Assembly: GCA_002412865.1 (NCBI GenBank)
Contig: DHVW01000008.1
Span: forward strand, 5,153 to 69,152
Origin: Sulfurovum sp. UBA5198
Lineage (GTDB): Bacteria; Campylobacterota; Campylobacteria; Campylobacterales; Sulfurovaceae
Reading direction: 5' to 3'
DNA length: 64,000 nucleotides
Shown here: positions 50,774 to 58,852 of the stretch, piece by piece
Position numbering within the stretch: position 1 is the stretch's first letter
Layout of the letters: each line of letters starts with the position of its first letter
Made by a program: the position numbers and the translations under genes
Notes under the pieces: generated by a model
What the model saw: the letters and a program-made list of their open reading frames with translations, nothing else
Database searches by the model: none
Told to the model about the DNA's origin: nothing

Positions 50774-51752
50774 TTTCAACGGCTTTTAATTTATTTGCTC
50801 TAATGGAACTATAATAAGCAATCAAAATAAAAGCTATACCAATCGTTCCAGTTAATGCTTCGCTAACTTCAAAAAATATCTTCAATAACATTATTGTTGC
50901 TAATGCAAAAATAGCATAATGTGCTCCATGCTCTAAGTAAATATACTCTTGAAGTGTTTTCTTTTCAACAAGATAAAGCGTTAAGCTTCTTACAAACATA
51001 GCACCGATTCCTAATCCAATCATTATTATAAAAATATTTGAACTCAATGCAAATGCACCGATTACACCATCAAAGGAAAATGAAGCATCAAGCACTTCAA
51101 GATATAAAAGCCCCATTAGTCCACTTCTGATTCCATCTAAACTCATAATGTCATCCAGTGACGATATAATGCTATGCAATAAGATTCCACCAAAATAAGC
51201 CATTGCAACTGTTGACGAGTTTGTAAAATGTATCAATATCAAACCAACGACCATAGCTATTATTAATTCTATATTGTTGGTATCGGATAATTTATTTGTT
51301 ATTTTATTGTCTTCAAGTATATGTATCCACTTTTCTTCCCTGTCATCATCAAAAAAGAAATCCATAAATACCATCAATAGAAAAGCACCACCAAAAGCAT
51401 ATATACCTAATTTATTGTGTTCCAACATCTCGTGATATTTTACTGGATTTTCTATTGCGAGATTAAATGTTTCATACACCCCCATTCCGCCAGCAACAGC
51501 AACAATTACGATAGGAAATATAAATCTCATTCCAAATACTGCAATTGGAAGTCCTATATATATAAATCTTTGTTGCCATTCTTTTGTCATATTTTCCAAA
51601 ACTTTTGCATTAACCACTGCATTGTCAAAAGATAAACTTACCTCTAGGATACTTAATAGTAGTGTGATATAAAGAGCTTCCCAAGAGCCTAAATAAAATG
51701 CGATAGCTAATCCGATAGCTAAAATAAAAATTGAACTATAAAAATATTTCAT
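50766..51752 (-). CDS. TerC-like integral membrane protein (DUF475)
   Basis: 328 residues, about nine hydrophobic segments. The early acidic motif ILEVSLSFDNAVVNAKVLENM is typical of TerC/DUF475 proteins, and DASFSFDGVIGAFALSSN near 220 repeats the metal-binding-like pattern. A cytosolic loop carries the acidic FFFDDDREEK. Proteins of this type sit with TerD genes in tellurite/stress clusters and may bind or move metal ions such as Mn, by analogy with TerC. AAGAAGGATT is a good ribosome site. Downstream of the two terD genes on the same strand. Confidence 0.88.
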   Translation of the reverse strand: MKYFYSSIFILAIGLAIAFYLGSWEALYITLLLSILEVSLSFDNAVVNAKVLENMTKEWQQRFIYIGLPIAVFGMRFIFPIVIVAVAGGMGVYETFNLAIENPVKYHEMLEHNKLGIYAFGGAFLLMVFMDFFFDDDREEKWIHILEDNKITNKLSDTNNIELIIAMVVGLILIHFTNSSTVAMAYFGGILLHSIISSLDDIMSLDGIRSGLMGLLYLEVLDASFSFDGVIGAFALSSNIFIIMIGLGIGAMFVRSLTLYLVEKKTLQEYIYLEHGAHYAIFALATIMLLKIFFEVSEALTGTIGIAFILIAYYSSIRANKLKAVEND

Positions 51753-51766
51753 TGAAATCCTTCTTA

Positions 51767-51916
51767 TTATTTATCTTTGTAAAAGATATAGTTTGTTGAG
51801 TAATCACTAAGATCAAAATAAACTTTATTTTTGTTATTATTGATTAAAATTCTTATCAAAATAGCCATAGCTGTATCGACAATAATTACATCAAAATAGT
51901 TTTTCAGTTTTTCCAT
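51767..51916 (-). CDS. Small ORF (49 aa) between terD and terC
   Basis: MEKLKNYFDV...YIFYKDK, 49 residues filling the gap between the second terD and terC-like genes, starting 9 bases after the terD stop and ending 14 before the next ATG. Mixed hydrophobic and Asp/Tyr content; no family recognised. The ribosome site is weak. The fit between neighbours argues for a real gene; its length argues against. Confidence 0.35.
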   Translation of the reverse strand: MEKLKNYFDVIIVDTAMAILIRILINNNKNKVYFDLSDYSTNYIFYKDK

Positions 51917-51925
51917 CAAGCTATT

Positions 51926-52525
51926 CTATAGATAAGATTTAGCACTTTCAATTGCTTTTCCTAACTCCTTATCACTTGTTGTTTCACCAATTGCAGAAAA
52001 CTTCCACTCATTATTTCTTTTATACAATTTTCCAAGTATCAATGAAACTTTGCCAATAAATTTTGAATCGGTGTTTATTTTGTATTCCGCAAATACTGAA
52101 TTAACTTTAGTTGGTGTACCTTCATATAGTCTTACACTTGCAAATGGTATTTTCTCAAAATCAATTTGAGTAAATGAATTAAGTAAAAAAACAATTTGAT
52201 TAACATCTTGAGGCAAGTCAGGTAGTGATATTGATATAACTTCATTATCCAATCCATCATCCCCATCTATATCTCCAACTCTATCATCACCAGAATGTTT
52301 AATCCCAGGTCCTATTAATTGTTGAAAATAAATAACTCCCAACAATTGTTTGTTGCTATCAAAAATACCTGCGGATAAATCTAAATCAACTGGTATTTTT
52401 TTATTTCCGAAAAATCCTTTTTCAACAATGGCACTCCAATTGCACCCTACACAAAAATTTGTTAAGGCGGTTCCATTAGATTTAACTAATGAAACTTTTT
52501 GTCCTTTGACTAAATTAACTGCCAT
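51926..52525 (-). CDS. TerD-family protein (divergent copy)
   Basis: 199 residues. TerD fold with calcium-type acidic loops: DLDLSAGIFDSNKQ near 47 and DRVGDIDGDDGLDNEVISI near 82. An unusual CVGCNWSAIVEKGFFG replaces the common LGWD strand. The last part (YKRNNEWKFSAIGETTSDKELGKAI) matches the family end. TerD proteins bind calcium and act in tellurite, phage or chemical stress resistance by an unclear mechanism. Start ATG overlaps the stop of the other terD by one base. Confidence 0.9.
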   Translation of the reverse strand: MAVNLVKGQKVSLVKSNGTALTNFCVGCNWSAIVEKGFFGNKKIPVDLDLSAGIFDSNKQLLGVIYFQQLIGPGIKHSGDDRVGDIDGDDGLDNEVISISLPDLPQDVNQIVFLLNSFTQIDFEKIPFASVRLYEGTPTKVNSVFAEYKINTDSKFIGKVSLILGKLYKRNNEWKFSAIGETTSDKELGKAIESAKSYL

Positions 52526-53103
52526 TATGCATTTACCCCATAAGTATCACAGAAACCTTTTAATCCACTCTTAAATCCAGAACCTTCAGCTTTAAATCTC
52601 CACTCACCATCTTTTTTGTACAATGTCCCAAATAAAACTGCTGTTTCAGCTGAAAAGTCTTCATCTAATTCAAATTTAACTATTTCCTTATTATCAACTG
52701 CATTTATAACTCTAATAAAAGCATTTCTTACTTGTCCGAAATTTTGATGTCTAGTTACTGCATCATGGATGGTAACTGTTATTGCTAAAGAATGATATTT
52801 TAAATCTATTTTAGACAAGTCAACATCAATAACTTCATCGTCTCCATCGCCATCACCAGTTAAATTATCGCCTTGATGCATAACTGAACCATCAATACTT
52901 TTCAAATTATTAAAAAATATGAAATCTAGATCGCAAGTTGTTTTATTGTTTTCACCCAACATAAATAAAGAAGCATCCAAGTCAAATGCCATACCTGTAT
53001 CGGTTGTATTAGTATCCCAACCCAACCCGATTTTTATTTTTGATAATCCAGGTACTTCTTTTGAAAGACTAACCCTTCCACCTTTTGTCAAACTTACTGC
53101 CAT
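52525..53103 (-). CDS. terD: TerD-family protein (canonical copy)
   Basis: 192 residues. Canonical TerD sequence: MAVSLTKGGRVSLSKEVPGL, then KIGLGWDTNTTDTGMAFDLD, the acidic loops SVMHQGDNLTGDGDGDDEVI and VDLSKID, and LYKKDGEWRFKAEGSGF near the C-terminus. First gene of the ter operon, divergent from the HTH regulator with 154 bases between starts, so that space should hold both promoters. Cytosolic. Confidence 0.95.
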   Translation of the reverse strand: MAVSLTKGGRVSLSKEVPGLSKIKIGLGWDTNTTDTGMAFDLDASLFMLGENNKTTCDLDFIFFNNLKSIDGSVMHQGDNLTGDGDGDDEVIDVDLSKIDLKYHSLAITVTIHDAVTRHQNFGQVRNAFIRVINAVDNKEIVKFELDEDFSAETAVLFGTLYKKDGEWRFKAEGSGFKSGLKGFCDTYGVNA

Positions 53104-53257
53104 TTTTTTTCCTTTATTATTAAATTTGTATTATTTTTATAAATTATCTCAACATAGGACTGTATTCATATTCATAACGACTAAATTATATACATATTGA
53201 CCTTTGCTTAAACTTACAATATGACTAATAAATTTCAATTTGACTAAAGGTTTACAA

Positions 53258-53644
53258 ATGGAAGTGTGGGAGAAAATAAACTATCTACTTGATGAGAAAC
53301 GGATTAGCAAAAAAGATTTTGCAGATAGACTAGTAGCACTATCTCCTAAACTGAAACGAACAGATGAAGCACCATCATCTCAAACGATACTTGGCTATCT
53401 ATATGGCAAACGAGAAATAAAAATAGAGTTAATCCCTTACATAGCAGAAGTTTTGGGCGTGAGTGAGCAGGAGCTATTTAGCAGTGAGCTGGAATATGCA
53501 TCTTCATACAATATACGATTTTCAAAAGAGGTACGAGAGATTATAGATCTCATACCGTATGCTCCACATTCTTACATAGAGCATATACTGTCACAACTGC
53601 AAAAGTATAAAACACTACACAATGAAAGCATAAAGAATATCTAA
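53258..53644 (+). CDS. Helix-turn-helix regulator next to terD
   Basis: 128 residues from the ATG with AAAGG upstream; an earlier in-frame TTG lacks a ribosome site. Residues 1-75 look like a Cro/C1-type HTH (EKINYLLDEKRISKKDFADRL, SSQTILGYLYGKREIKIELIPYIAEVLGVSEQELF). The tail is helical (RFSKEVREIIDLIPYAPHSY). Its divergent position suggests it controls the ter operon or the island, which is inference. A hairpin with a T-run follows. Confidence 0.8.
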   Translation: MEVWEKINYLLDEKRISKKDFADRLVALSPKLKRTDEAPSSQTILGYLYGKREIKIELIPYIAEVLGVSEQELFSSELEYASSYNIRFSKEVREIIDLIPYAPHSYIEHILSQLQKYKTLHNESIKNI

Positions 53645-53666
53645 AAAAATACTAAATCTTTACTAG

Positions 53667-53686
53667 ACTCCTGCCTTCGCAGGAGT
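53667..53686 (+). repeat. Dispersed hairpin repeat / possible terminator
   Basis: 8-bp stem ACTCCTGC/GCAGGAGT with a CTTC loop, within the context CTAG-ACTCCTGC...GAGTGACG, followed by GGTTTTTG. The same stem occurs near 63.1 kb in the opposite sense. Known widely as a short dispersed repeat; here it could also end transcription of the regulator. Confidence 0.65.
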
Positions 53687-53719
53687 GACGGTTTTTGTTA
53701 ACGAAAGTATGAAAAATAT

Positions 53720-53947
53720 CTAAACTACCTTTAGCTCTTTTCTCAAATATGCGTTTATGAGTGTCTGATATGGCACTTTTTCTTCACTGGCTTTTTTCTT
53801 GAAAAACAAAATAATATCATCATCAAGTCTCAGCGTTGTAGGAACTTTTTTTGGTTTATAAAATCTACCTCTAACTCCACCGCTAAAATCATACTCGTCC
53901 ATTATCTCAAAATCGTCAAATTTTTCTCTCTCTTTAATGTTGCTCAT
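53720..53947 (-). CDS. brnA: BrnA-type antitoxin
   Basis: 75 residues from the ATG with AGAGGAT upstream; an earlier start 12 codons up lacks a good site. Acidic N-terminus (DDFEIMDEYDFSGGVRGRFYK) and a C-terminal ribbon-helix-helix (PTTLRLDDDIILFFKKKASEEKVPYQTLINAYLRKEL) that should bind the toxin and the operon promoter. It overlaps the BrnT-type gene by 14 bases. Confidence 0.9.
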   Translation of the reverse strand: MSNIKEREKFDDFEIMDEYDFSGGVRGRFYKPKKVPTTLRLDDDIILFFKKKASEEKVPYQTLINAYLRKELKVV

Positions 53948-54218
53948 AAAAAATCCTCTCTTTTTGACTTGCTTTTCTTGCACTTATTATTCTGATAACC
54001 TCTTCGCCATCATTATCAAAAAACATATTAGCCACTACAACTATTTGATAACTTTTTGTAGAGCCTAATGTTATCCAACGCTCCTCAAAATAACTAAACC
54101 TATGGTCTAGTTTTGAAATATGCAAAGGATCATCAAAAATCTCTTTTGCTTCTACAAAACCTATTTGATGCTTTTGTAGATTTAAAATATTTTTATTTTC
54201 ATCCCATTCAAATTTCAA
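53934..54218 (-). CDS. brnT: BrnT-type ribonuclease toxin
   Basis: 94 residues. BrnT-family RelE-like fold: FEWDENKNILNLQKHQIGFVEAKEIFDDP at the start, then RWITLGSTKSYQIVVVANMF and IRIISARKASQKERIFYEQ, with the expected arginines and terminal tyrosine-rich stretch. Acts as an RNase when free of BrnA and would add stability to the island that carries it. First gene of a toxin-before-antitoxin pair. Confidence 0.92.
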   Translation of the reverse strand: MKFEWDENKNILNLQKHQIGFVEAKEIFDDPLHISKLDHRFSYFEERWITLGSTKSYQIVVVANMFFDNDGEEVIRIISARKASQKERIFYEQH

Positions 54219-54294
54219 TTTAACCCTTTAAAGTAAACTAGACTTTTCTAATTATAGCTAATTGTATTTACGATGTCAATACATATTAAAGCTA

Positions 54295-54993
54295 CTATTT
54301 TAGATAAACCCATTTACCAGACTCAAGTCCGCTTGGAATACTATGTTCTCCCACGCTTATTCTTCTGAGTTTTTCTACTCTGTTTCCAGCTGCTGAAATC
54401 ATGCGTTTGACTTGATGATATTTACCCTCGCTGATGGAGAGTTCTATCTCGTGCGTTGATTTACGATTTACCTCTAAAGCTTTTGAGCTTATTTCTTCTT
54501 GTTTTAGCAATACACCGTTTAAAAGATTGCCTATCATCTCGTCACTAACTTCATGTTTGCACTCTACTAGATAAGTCTTAGGGATATGTTTTTTAGGAGA
54601 TGTGTAGCGGTGTATAAACTCTCCATCATCGCTAAATAGCAAAAGCCCTGTTGTGTCCACATCTAGCCTACCTACACATTGCAAATTTCGACCTAAAAAT
54701 TCATTAGGTAAAAGTGAAAATACACTAGCGTGAAAATCTGGATTATGTGAGCACTCATACCCCTCTGGCTTGTCCATTAGAATGTAAAGTTTTTCTTTGT
54801 AGATTGATTTTTTGCCATCAACTTCAAATTCCAAATTTTCCAAAGGGAAAAGCTTTTCGCCATCATAGCACTTCTCGCCATCTATATGAACCATGCCCAT
54901 TTTTATCATTTTAGCCGATACTGCCCTACTACCAAATCCTTGGGATTGTAGTATCTTTACTAGACTCATTGTCGTTTGTGGTTTTTTACTCAT
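54295..54993 (-). CDS. rsuA: 16S rRNA pseudouridine synthase, RsuA/RluE type
   Basis: 232 residues. N-terminal S4 domain (SLVKILQSQGFGSRAVSAKMI, KMGMVHIDGEKC), then the RsuA catalytic core with CVGRLDVDTTGLLLFSDDG containing the catalytic Asp, PKKHIPKTYLVEC and the C-terminal HQVKRMISAAGNRVEKLRRISVG. Which rRNA position it modifies cannot be told. Its last ~130 bases are duplicated at the far end of the ter island, so this 3' end may have come with the island. It overlaps trmA by 4 bases. Confidence 0.93.
   Translation of the reverse strand: MSKKPQTTMSLVKILQSQGFGSRAVSAKMIKMGMVHIDGEKCYDGEKLFPLENLEFEVDGKKSIYKEKLYILMDKPEGYECSHNPDFHASVFSLLPNEFLGRNLQCVGRLDVDTTGLLLFSDDGEFIHRYTSPKKHIPKTYLVECKHEVSDEMIGNLLNGVLLKQEEISSKALEVNRKSTHEIELSISEGKYHQVKRMISAAGNRVEKLRRISVGEHSIPSGLESGKWVYLK
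54332..54464. repeat. rsuA 3'-end direct repeat, right copy
   Basis: Copy inside the intact rsuA-type gene; partner of the repeat at 50343-50475. About 3.9 kb lies between the two. Sequence outside the repeat differs completely on both sides (CAAATTAAACC against GATTTACCTC), which sets the boundary at the GTTGATTTAC end. Confidence 0.8.
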
Positions 54994-56171
54994 ATTGTTA
55001 ATTTTCCTTTTGATAACTTTCTTAAAAATACTCCACTCTCCATATGTTCAGTGTGAGGGAATTGGTCAAACATAGCCGCACTTGTCACCTCATGTGTTAG
55101 CGTAATAGTCTCTAAATCTCGTGCCAATGTATGCGGATTACATGAGATATATATGATATTCTCTATATTTGTAATTAATTTGATTGTGCCATCATCAAGC
55201 CCTGCTCTAGGTGGGTCTACTAGCACACAAGAGAAATCATAACTATCTAAATCCACGCCCTTTAATCTCTCAAATTCCCTCTGCTTATTAAGTGCTATTG
55301 TCATCTCTTCACTTGAAAGTCTGATAAATTCTATATTATTCACATCGTTAAGCTCGCAATTCTCTTTGGCTGCATTGATAGAATTTTTGGAAATTTCAGT
55401 CGCCAGAACTTTTCCAAATAGCTTTGATAGTGGTATAGTAAAGTTACCAAGTCCACAATAAAGCTCCAATAAATCCGTACCATTAGCACTATTAGTACTT
55501 CTGGCATGATTCATAGCCCACTCTATCATTTTGATATTTACAGCTGGATTTGGTTGTGTGAACCCGCCCTCATAATATCTATATAAATACTCATTGTTAT
55601 CGATAGTTAGTTTTTCGGTTACAAATTCTTTACTAATTGTGACTTTTTGTTTACGGCTTCGACCGATTATATTAGCATTTAGCGTTGCCTCTAGCTCTCT
55701 TACCTCACTATTCCACTCTTCATCAAGAGGCTTATGATATAGCATCACTATCAGGCACTCATCAGTCGTAGTAGCCAAAAATTCTACACTAAATAGTCGA
55801 TGTGATAACACCTTTGAAGCATTAATAATCTCTATAAGTCTCCACATTCGCTCCTCAATTGGCTTTGAAACCTTAGGACACTCTGATATCAGTACAACAC
55901 CTTTTTTTGCCATATTTCCCATTGCGTAGCTACACTCATCTCCATTATGCCAAATACGAAATTCGGCTCTGGAGCGATAATTGCTACTTGGTGAACTAAA
56001 TGAGTCAATAGCTTTGTTATGAAACTTGTTTAGAAGGGTTGATAAAGTTTCTACTTTATTACTCACTTGTTTTTCATATTCCTTGTCGTGAACGCCACAT
56101 GAGCCACACTCCCCAAAATGTTTACAATCCAATTTTATACCTTTTCTTTTCGTTGCTTTATAATTAATCAT
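54990..56171 (-). CDS. trmA: tRNA (uracil-5-)-methyltransferase TrmA with Fe-S cysteine motif
   Basis: Forms m5U54 in tRNA. 393 residues from MINYKATKRKG; longer starts would run into the glmU promoter. The TrmA body is clear: YRSRAEFRIWHNGDE, GGFTQPNPAVNI, LLELYCGLGNFTIPL, VDPPRAGLD, IIYISCNP (catalytic Cys) and FDQFPHTEHMESGVFL. Unusually for TrmA, four cysteines at 16, 22, 25 and 98 keep the C-x5-C-x2-C...C spacing of the [4Fe-4S] site of RlmD. A dual or switched substrate is possible. Overlaps rsuA by 4 bases. Confidence 0.88.
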   Translation of the reverse strand: MINYKATKRKGIKLDCKHFGECGSCGVHDKEYEKQVSNKVETLSTLLNKFHNKAIDSFSSPSSNYRSRAEFRIWHNGDECSYAMGNMAKKGVVLISECPKVSKPIEERMWRLIEIINASKVLSHRLFSVEFLATTTDECLIVMLYHKPLDEEWNSEVRELEATLNANIIGRSRKQKVTISKEFVTEKLTIDNNEYLYRYYEGGFTQPNPAVNIKMIEWAMNHARSTNSANGTDLLELYCGLGNFTIPLSKLFGKVLATEISKNSINAAKENCELNDVNNIEFIRLSSEEMTIALNKQREFERLKGVDLDSYDFSCVLVDPPRAGLDDGTIKLITNIENIIYISCNPHTLARDLETITLTHEVTSAAMFDQFPHTEHMESGVFLRKLSKGKLTI

Positions 56172-56179
56172 GGCTTTGG

Positions 56180-56185
56180 TATAAT
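56180..56185 (+). promoter_or_regulatory. Likely -10 box for glmU
   Basis: TATAAT between the divergent trmA and glmU starts, 31 bases before the glmU ATG, supporting the short trmA start. The minus strand here (AATAATTATA) is also AT-rich and could serve trmA. Confidence 0.45.
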
Positions 56186-56216
56186 TATTATCTAATTTTA
56201 CCCAAAGGTTCATCAA

Positions 56217-57506
56217 ATGTCTATAAGCGTAGTTATACTTGCAGCTGGTCAAGGTACCAGAATGAAGTCTCTCACTCCAAAAGTTCTTCATAAAATCTCT
56301 GGCAAATCTATGCTTTTTCATGCGATAGAAGCAGCACAAAAACTGAGCAATGATATTACCGTTGTGCTTTATCATCAAAGCGATATGATAAAAGAGCAGA
56401 TAAATGCTAACTATACAGGTATTAATTTTCATATTCAAGACGCTATAAACTTCCCTGGAACTGGCGGAGCCATGAGAGGTGTAACTACAAAATATGAAAA
56501 AACTCTAATATTAAATGGGGATATGCCACTTGTCACAGATGATGCATTAAACAGACTCACAAATAGCAATAGTGAGATTACAATGAGCGTGATTATGCTT
56601 GAAAATCCAAGCGGATATGGTAGAGTTATTATAGAAAATGATAGTGTTACAGAGATAGTCGAGCAAAAAGATTGCACTCAGGCTCAATTGGCAACAAAAA
56701 GCGTAAATGCTGGTGTTTATTGTGTGTCCACAAAGCTACTAAACAAGTATATACCAAACCTCTCAAGTGCTAATGCACAAAATGAATATTACCTCACCGA
56801 TATAATCAAAATGGCAGTTGATGAAGAGATAAGTGTACTTCCAGTATTCGTGGATGAGGAAGAATTCAAAGGTGTTAATAGCAAAATTGACTTAGCTCAC
56901 GCCGAACAAATTCATCAAAATCGTATCAAAGAGCAGTTTATGGCAAATGGTGTGATTATGAGGCTTCCTGACACTATCTATATAGAGAGTGATGTAGAGA
57001 TAGAGGGTGAGAGTATCATAGAGAATGGCGTGAGCTTACTAGGTAAAACTAAAATCATCTCTAGTCATATTAAGTCTAATAGCGTAGTAGAGGATAGTAC
57101 AATCACAAATAGCGATATAGGGCCAATGGCTAGAATTCGTCCACAAAGTCTGCTCACAGATACCCATATAGGAAACTTTGTAGAGGTCAAAAAGGGCATT
57201 TTGGATGGTGTAAAAGCTGGACATCTAAGCTACTTAGGGGATTGCGAAATCGGAAGTGGTTCAAATATAGGAGCAGGAACTATCACTTGCAACTATGACG
57301 GGAAAAATAAATATCAAACTATAATAGGTAAAAATGTATTCGTAGGGAGTGACACTCAGCTAGTAGCGCCAGTCACAATTCCTGATAATGTAATGATAGC
57401 TGCTGGAACTACGGTAACCAAAGACCCGATAAGCGGCGATTTGGTATTATCTCGCACACCACAAAAAAGCATTGCAGGATTTTTTCATAAGTTTTTTGGA
57501 AAATAG
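56217..57506 (+). CDS. glmU: Bifunctional GlmU (UDP-GlcNAc synthesis)
   Basis: Acetylates glucosamine-1-P and then uridylylates it to UDP-GlcNAc. 429 residues, at the short end of the family. Pyrophosphorylase motif LAAGQGTRMKSLTPKVLHKI at 8-27; INFPGTGGAMRG (instead of the common QLGTGHA) and LNGDMPLVTDDAL follow. From about 240 the left-handed helix (IESDVEIEGESIIENG, AHSYLGD-like HLSYLGDCEIGSGSNIGAG, TCNYDGKNKYQT) carries the acetyltransferase. The substituted GTGG/A motif is mild but worth noting. Confidence 0.94.
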   Translation: MSISVVILAAGQGTRMKSLTPKVLHKISGKSMLFHAIEAAQKLSNDITVVLYHQSDMIKEQINANYTGINFHIQDAINFPGTGGAMRGVTTKYEKTLILNGDMPLVTDDALNRLTNSNSEITMSVIMLENPSGYGRVIIENDSVTEIVEQKDCTQAQLATKSVNAGVYCVSTKLLNKYIPNLSSANAQNEYYLTDIIKMAVDEEISVLPVFVDEEEFKGVNSKIDLAHAEQIHQNRIKEQFMANGVIMRLPDTIYIESDVEIEGESIIENGVSLLGKTKIISSHIKSNSVVEDSTITNSDIGPMARIRPQSLLTDTHIGNFVEVKKGILDGVKAGHLSYLGDCEIGSGSNIGAGTITCNYDGKNKYQTIIGKNVFVGSDTQLVAPVTIPDNVMIAAGTTVTKDPISGDLVLSRTPQKSIAGFFHKFFGK

Positions 57507-57585
57507 GCACGCTTTCCTCTGTAATTCTAGTATTTATTTTTATGTAAATTGTTATATACTTTAAAAAAGCATATAAAGGTTTAAA

Positions 57586-58035
57586 GTGAATAATTTACAT
57601 ACAAAATTAAATGAGTATTCTTCAAAATGTGATGAAATGCTACTATCGCAATATCTCAAAAATATCTTGGCTGAAGCGATGAGTGAAATATCAGAGATAT
57701 CAGCTAACGGACTGATTATAAACGAAAATATGGTTTTGGTAGATGTTAGAGAACCTGAAGAGTTTGCTAGTGGGTATATAGATGCACCAAATATATTGAC
57801 TATTCCTAGAGGTAAGTTGGAATTTATGGCGATAGATAAGATAGCTAAAGTTTATGGGCAAGATATTAAAATAGTTACATATTGTCTGAAAGGCACGAGA
57901 GGTATTTTGGCTGGTCTACAACTCAAAAAGATTGGTTTTACAAATGTTGTTAATCTTCAAGGTGGAATATTGGGTTGGCTAGAAAGTGGAAAGAGTATCA
58001 AAAGTTATCTTGGCGAACTTCAACTAAAACTTTAA
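57586..58035 (+). CDS. Rhodanese-domain protein
   Basis: 149 residues from a GTG start with AAAGG upstream. The first ~45 residues are helical (LHTKLNEYSSKCDEMLLSQYLKNI) before a single rhodanese domain: LVDVREPEEFASGYIDAPN and the active-site loop VTYCLKGTRGILAG with the sulfur-carrying Cys, then VVNLQGGILGWLESGK. CLKGTR is a slightly unusual loop (more often CRSGxR). Likely a cytosolic sulfurtransferase; partner unknown. A hairpin separates it from the convergent rubrerythrin gene. Confidence 0.9.
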   Translation: MNNLHTKLNEYSSKCDEMLLSQYLKNILAEAMSEISEISANGLIINENMVLVDVREPEEFASGYIDAPNILTIPRGKLEFMAIDKIAKVYGQDIKIVTYCLKGTRGILAGLQLKKIGFTNVVNLQGGILGWLESGKSIKSYLGELQLKL

Positions 58036-58063
58036 TACTATTTTATAAATTAAATATTCAAAG

Positions 58064-58084
58064 CATGCCGTATAATACAGCATG
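58064..58084. terminator. Likely bidirectional terminator
   Basis: Hairpin CATGC-CGTATAATACA-GCATG between the 3' ends of the convergent rhodanese and rubrerythrin genes; the inner GTA/TAC can extend the stem. Flanked by A-runs on the right and T/A-rich DNA on the left, so it could stop both transcripts. Confidence 0.5.
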
Positions 58085-58099
58085 AAAAAAGATTTTACT

Positions 58100-58759
58100 C
58101 TACCCTACTGTCACATCTTTACTTCTCTTTTTGAAATACTCTTTGTCTACTCCACATAATGGACATTTTCCAGGGGCTTTTTTGCCTTTATGCACATGTC
58201 CACACACTTCACAGACATACTCTTCTTCTTCTTCCGAGCTAAAGAATCCTTCGCTTTCAAGAGCTGCTTTGAGTGCCAAATATTCTGCTTCATGCTCTAC
58301 TTCTACCTTACCAATCGCTGTAAATAGTCTAGCTATTTCTTTGAAATCTTCATCTTTGGCTATGCTGGCAAAATTTGGATACATTGTTTCATGTTCGTAT
58401 CTCTCTCCATCAGCAGCATATTGTAGATTATCTTGGGTAGTATTCAGCTCCACCCCATGAACTAGATTATGATGAGCTTTAAACTCAGCCATCGCATGAT
58501 ATTTTTCATTTTCTGCAGCTTCTCTAAAAAACCTAGCGATTCTATGATATCCTTCAGCAAATGCTACATCTGCAAAAAACTCATACTTATTTCGTGCTTG
58601 CGATTCTCCAGCAAATGCTTTCATCAAATTAACAGCAGTTAAGTTTTCTGTCGTGCAGTGCATATCCTCACCACAACACACTAGTGTTCCACCACCTACA
58701 TTGCTAACTTCTACTTCATTTCCACATTTGTTACATTTATATGTTTCGTATTGTCTCAT
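58100..58759 (-). CDS. Desulforubrerythrin
   Basis: 219 residues in three parts. N-terminal desulforedoxin-like iron site with C9, C12, C28 and C29. Four-helix ferritin-like diiron domain (about 40-170) with AFAGESQARNKYEFFADVA, EAAENEKYHAMAEF and KVEVEHEAEYLAL. C-terminal rubredoxin site (YVCEVCGHVHKGKKAPGKCP). This architecture is known from Campylobacter jejuni, where it removes peroxide. The start after AAAGGAATGAAA is preferred over the ATG two codons earlier, which abuts the ribosome site. An acidic run (SSEEEEEYV) links the last two domains. Confidence 0.95.
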   Translation of the reverse strand: MRQYETYKCNKCGNEVEVSNVGGGTLVCCGEDMHCTTENLTAVNLMKAFAGESQARNKYEFFADVAFAEGYHRIARFFREAAENEKYHAMAEFKAHHNLVHGVELNTTQDNLQYAADGERYEHETMYPNFASIAKDEDFKEIARLFTAIGKVEVEHEAEYLALKAALESEGFFSSEEEEEYVCEVCGHVHKGKKAPGKCPLCGVDKEYFKKRSKDVTVG

Positions 58760-58782
58760 TTTCATTCCTTTAATTTACTCTA

Positions 58783-58838
58783 TGGGCAAAGCCCACATTC
58801 GCTTATAGTCTTCAGCAGACAGCTCACGCACTTTGTGC
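58783..58838. repeat. Two short hairpins between rubrerythrin and ferritin-like genes
   Basis: TGGGC-AAA-GCCCA (58783-58795) and GCAC-TTT-GTGC (58828-58838) within a patch that is less AT-rich than its flanks. Looks like a dispersed repeat or a partial terminator; nothing codes here. Confidence 0.4.
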
Positions 58839-58852
58839 TTTATTTTGTACTT

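Noticed and set aside
56172..56438. N-terminal extension of TrmA by up to 89 residues
   Set aside because: The extra sequence is antisense to the start of glmU, shows no homology and lacks a ribosome site.
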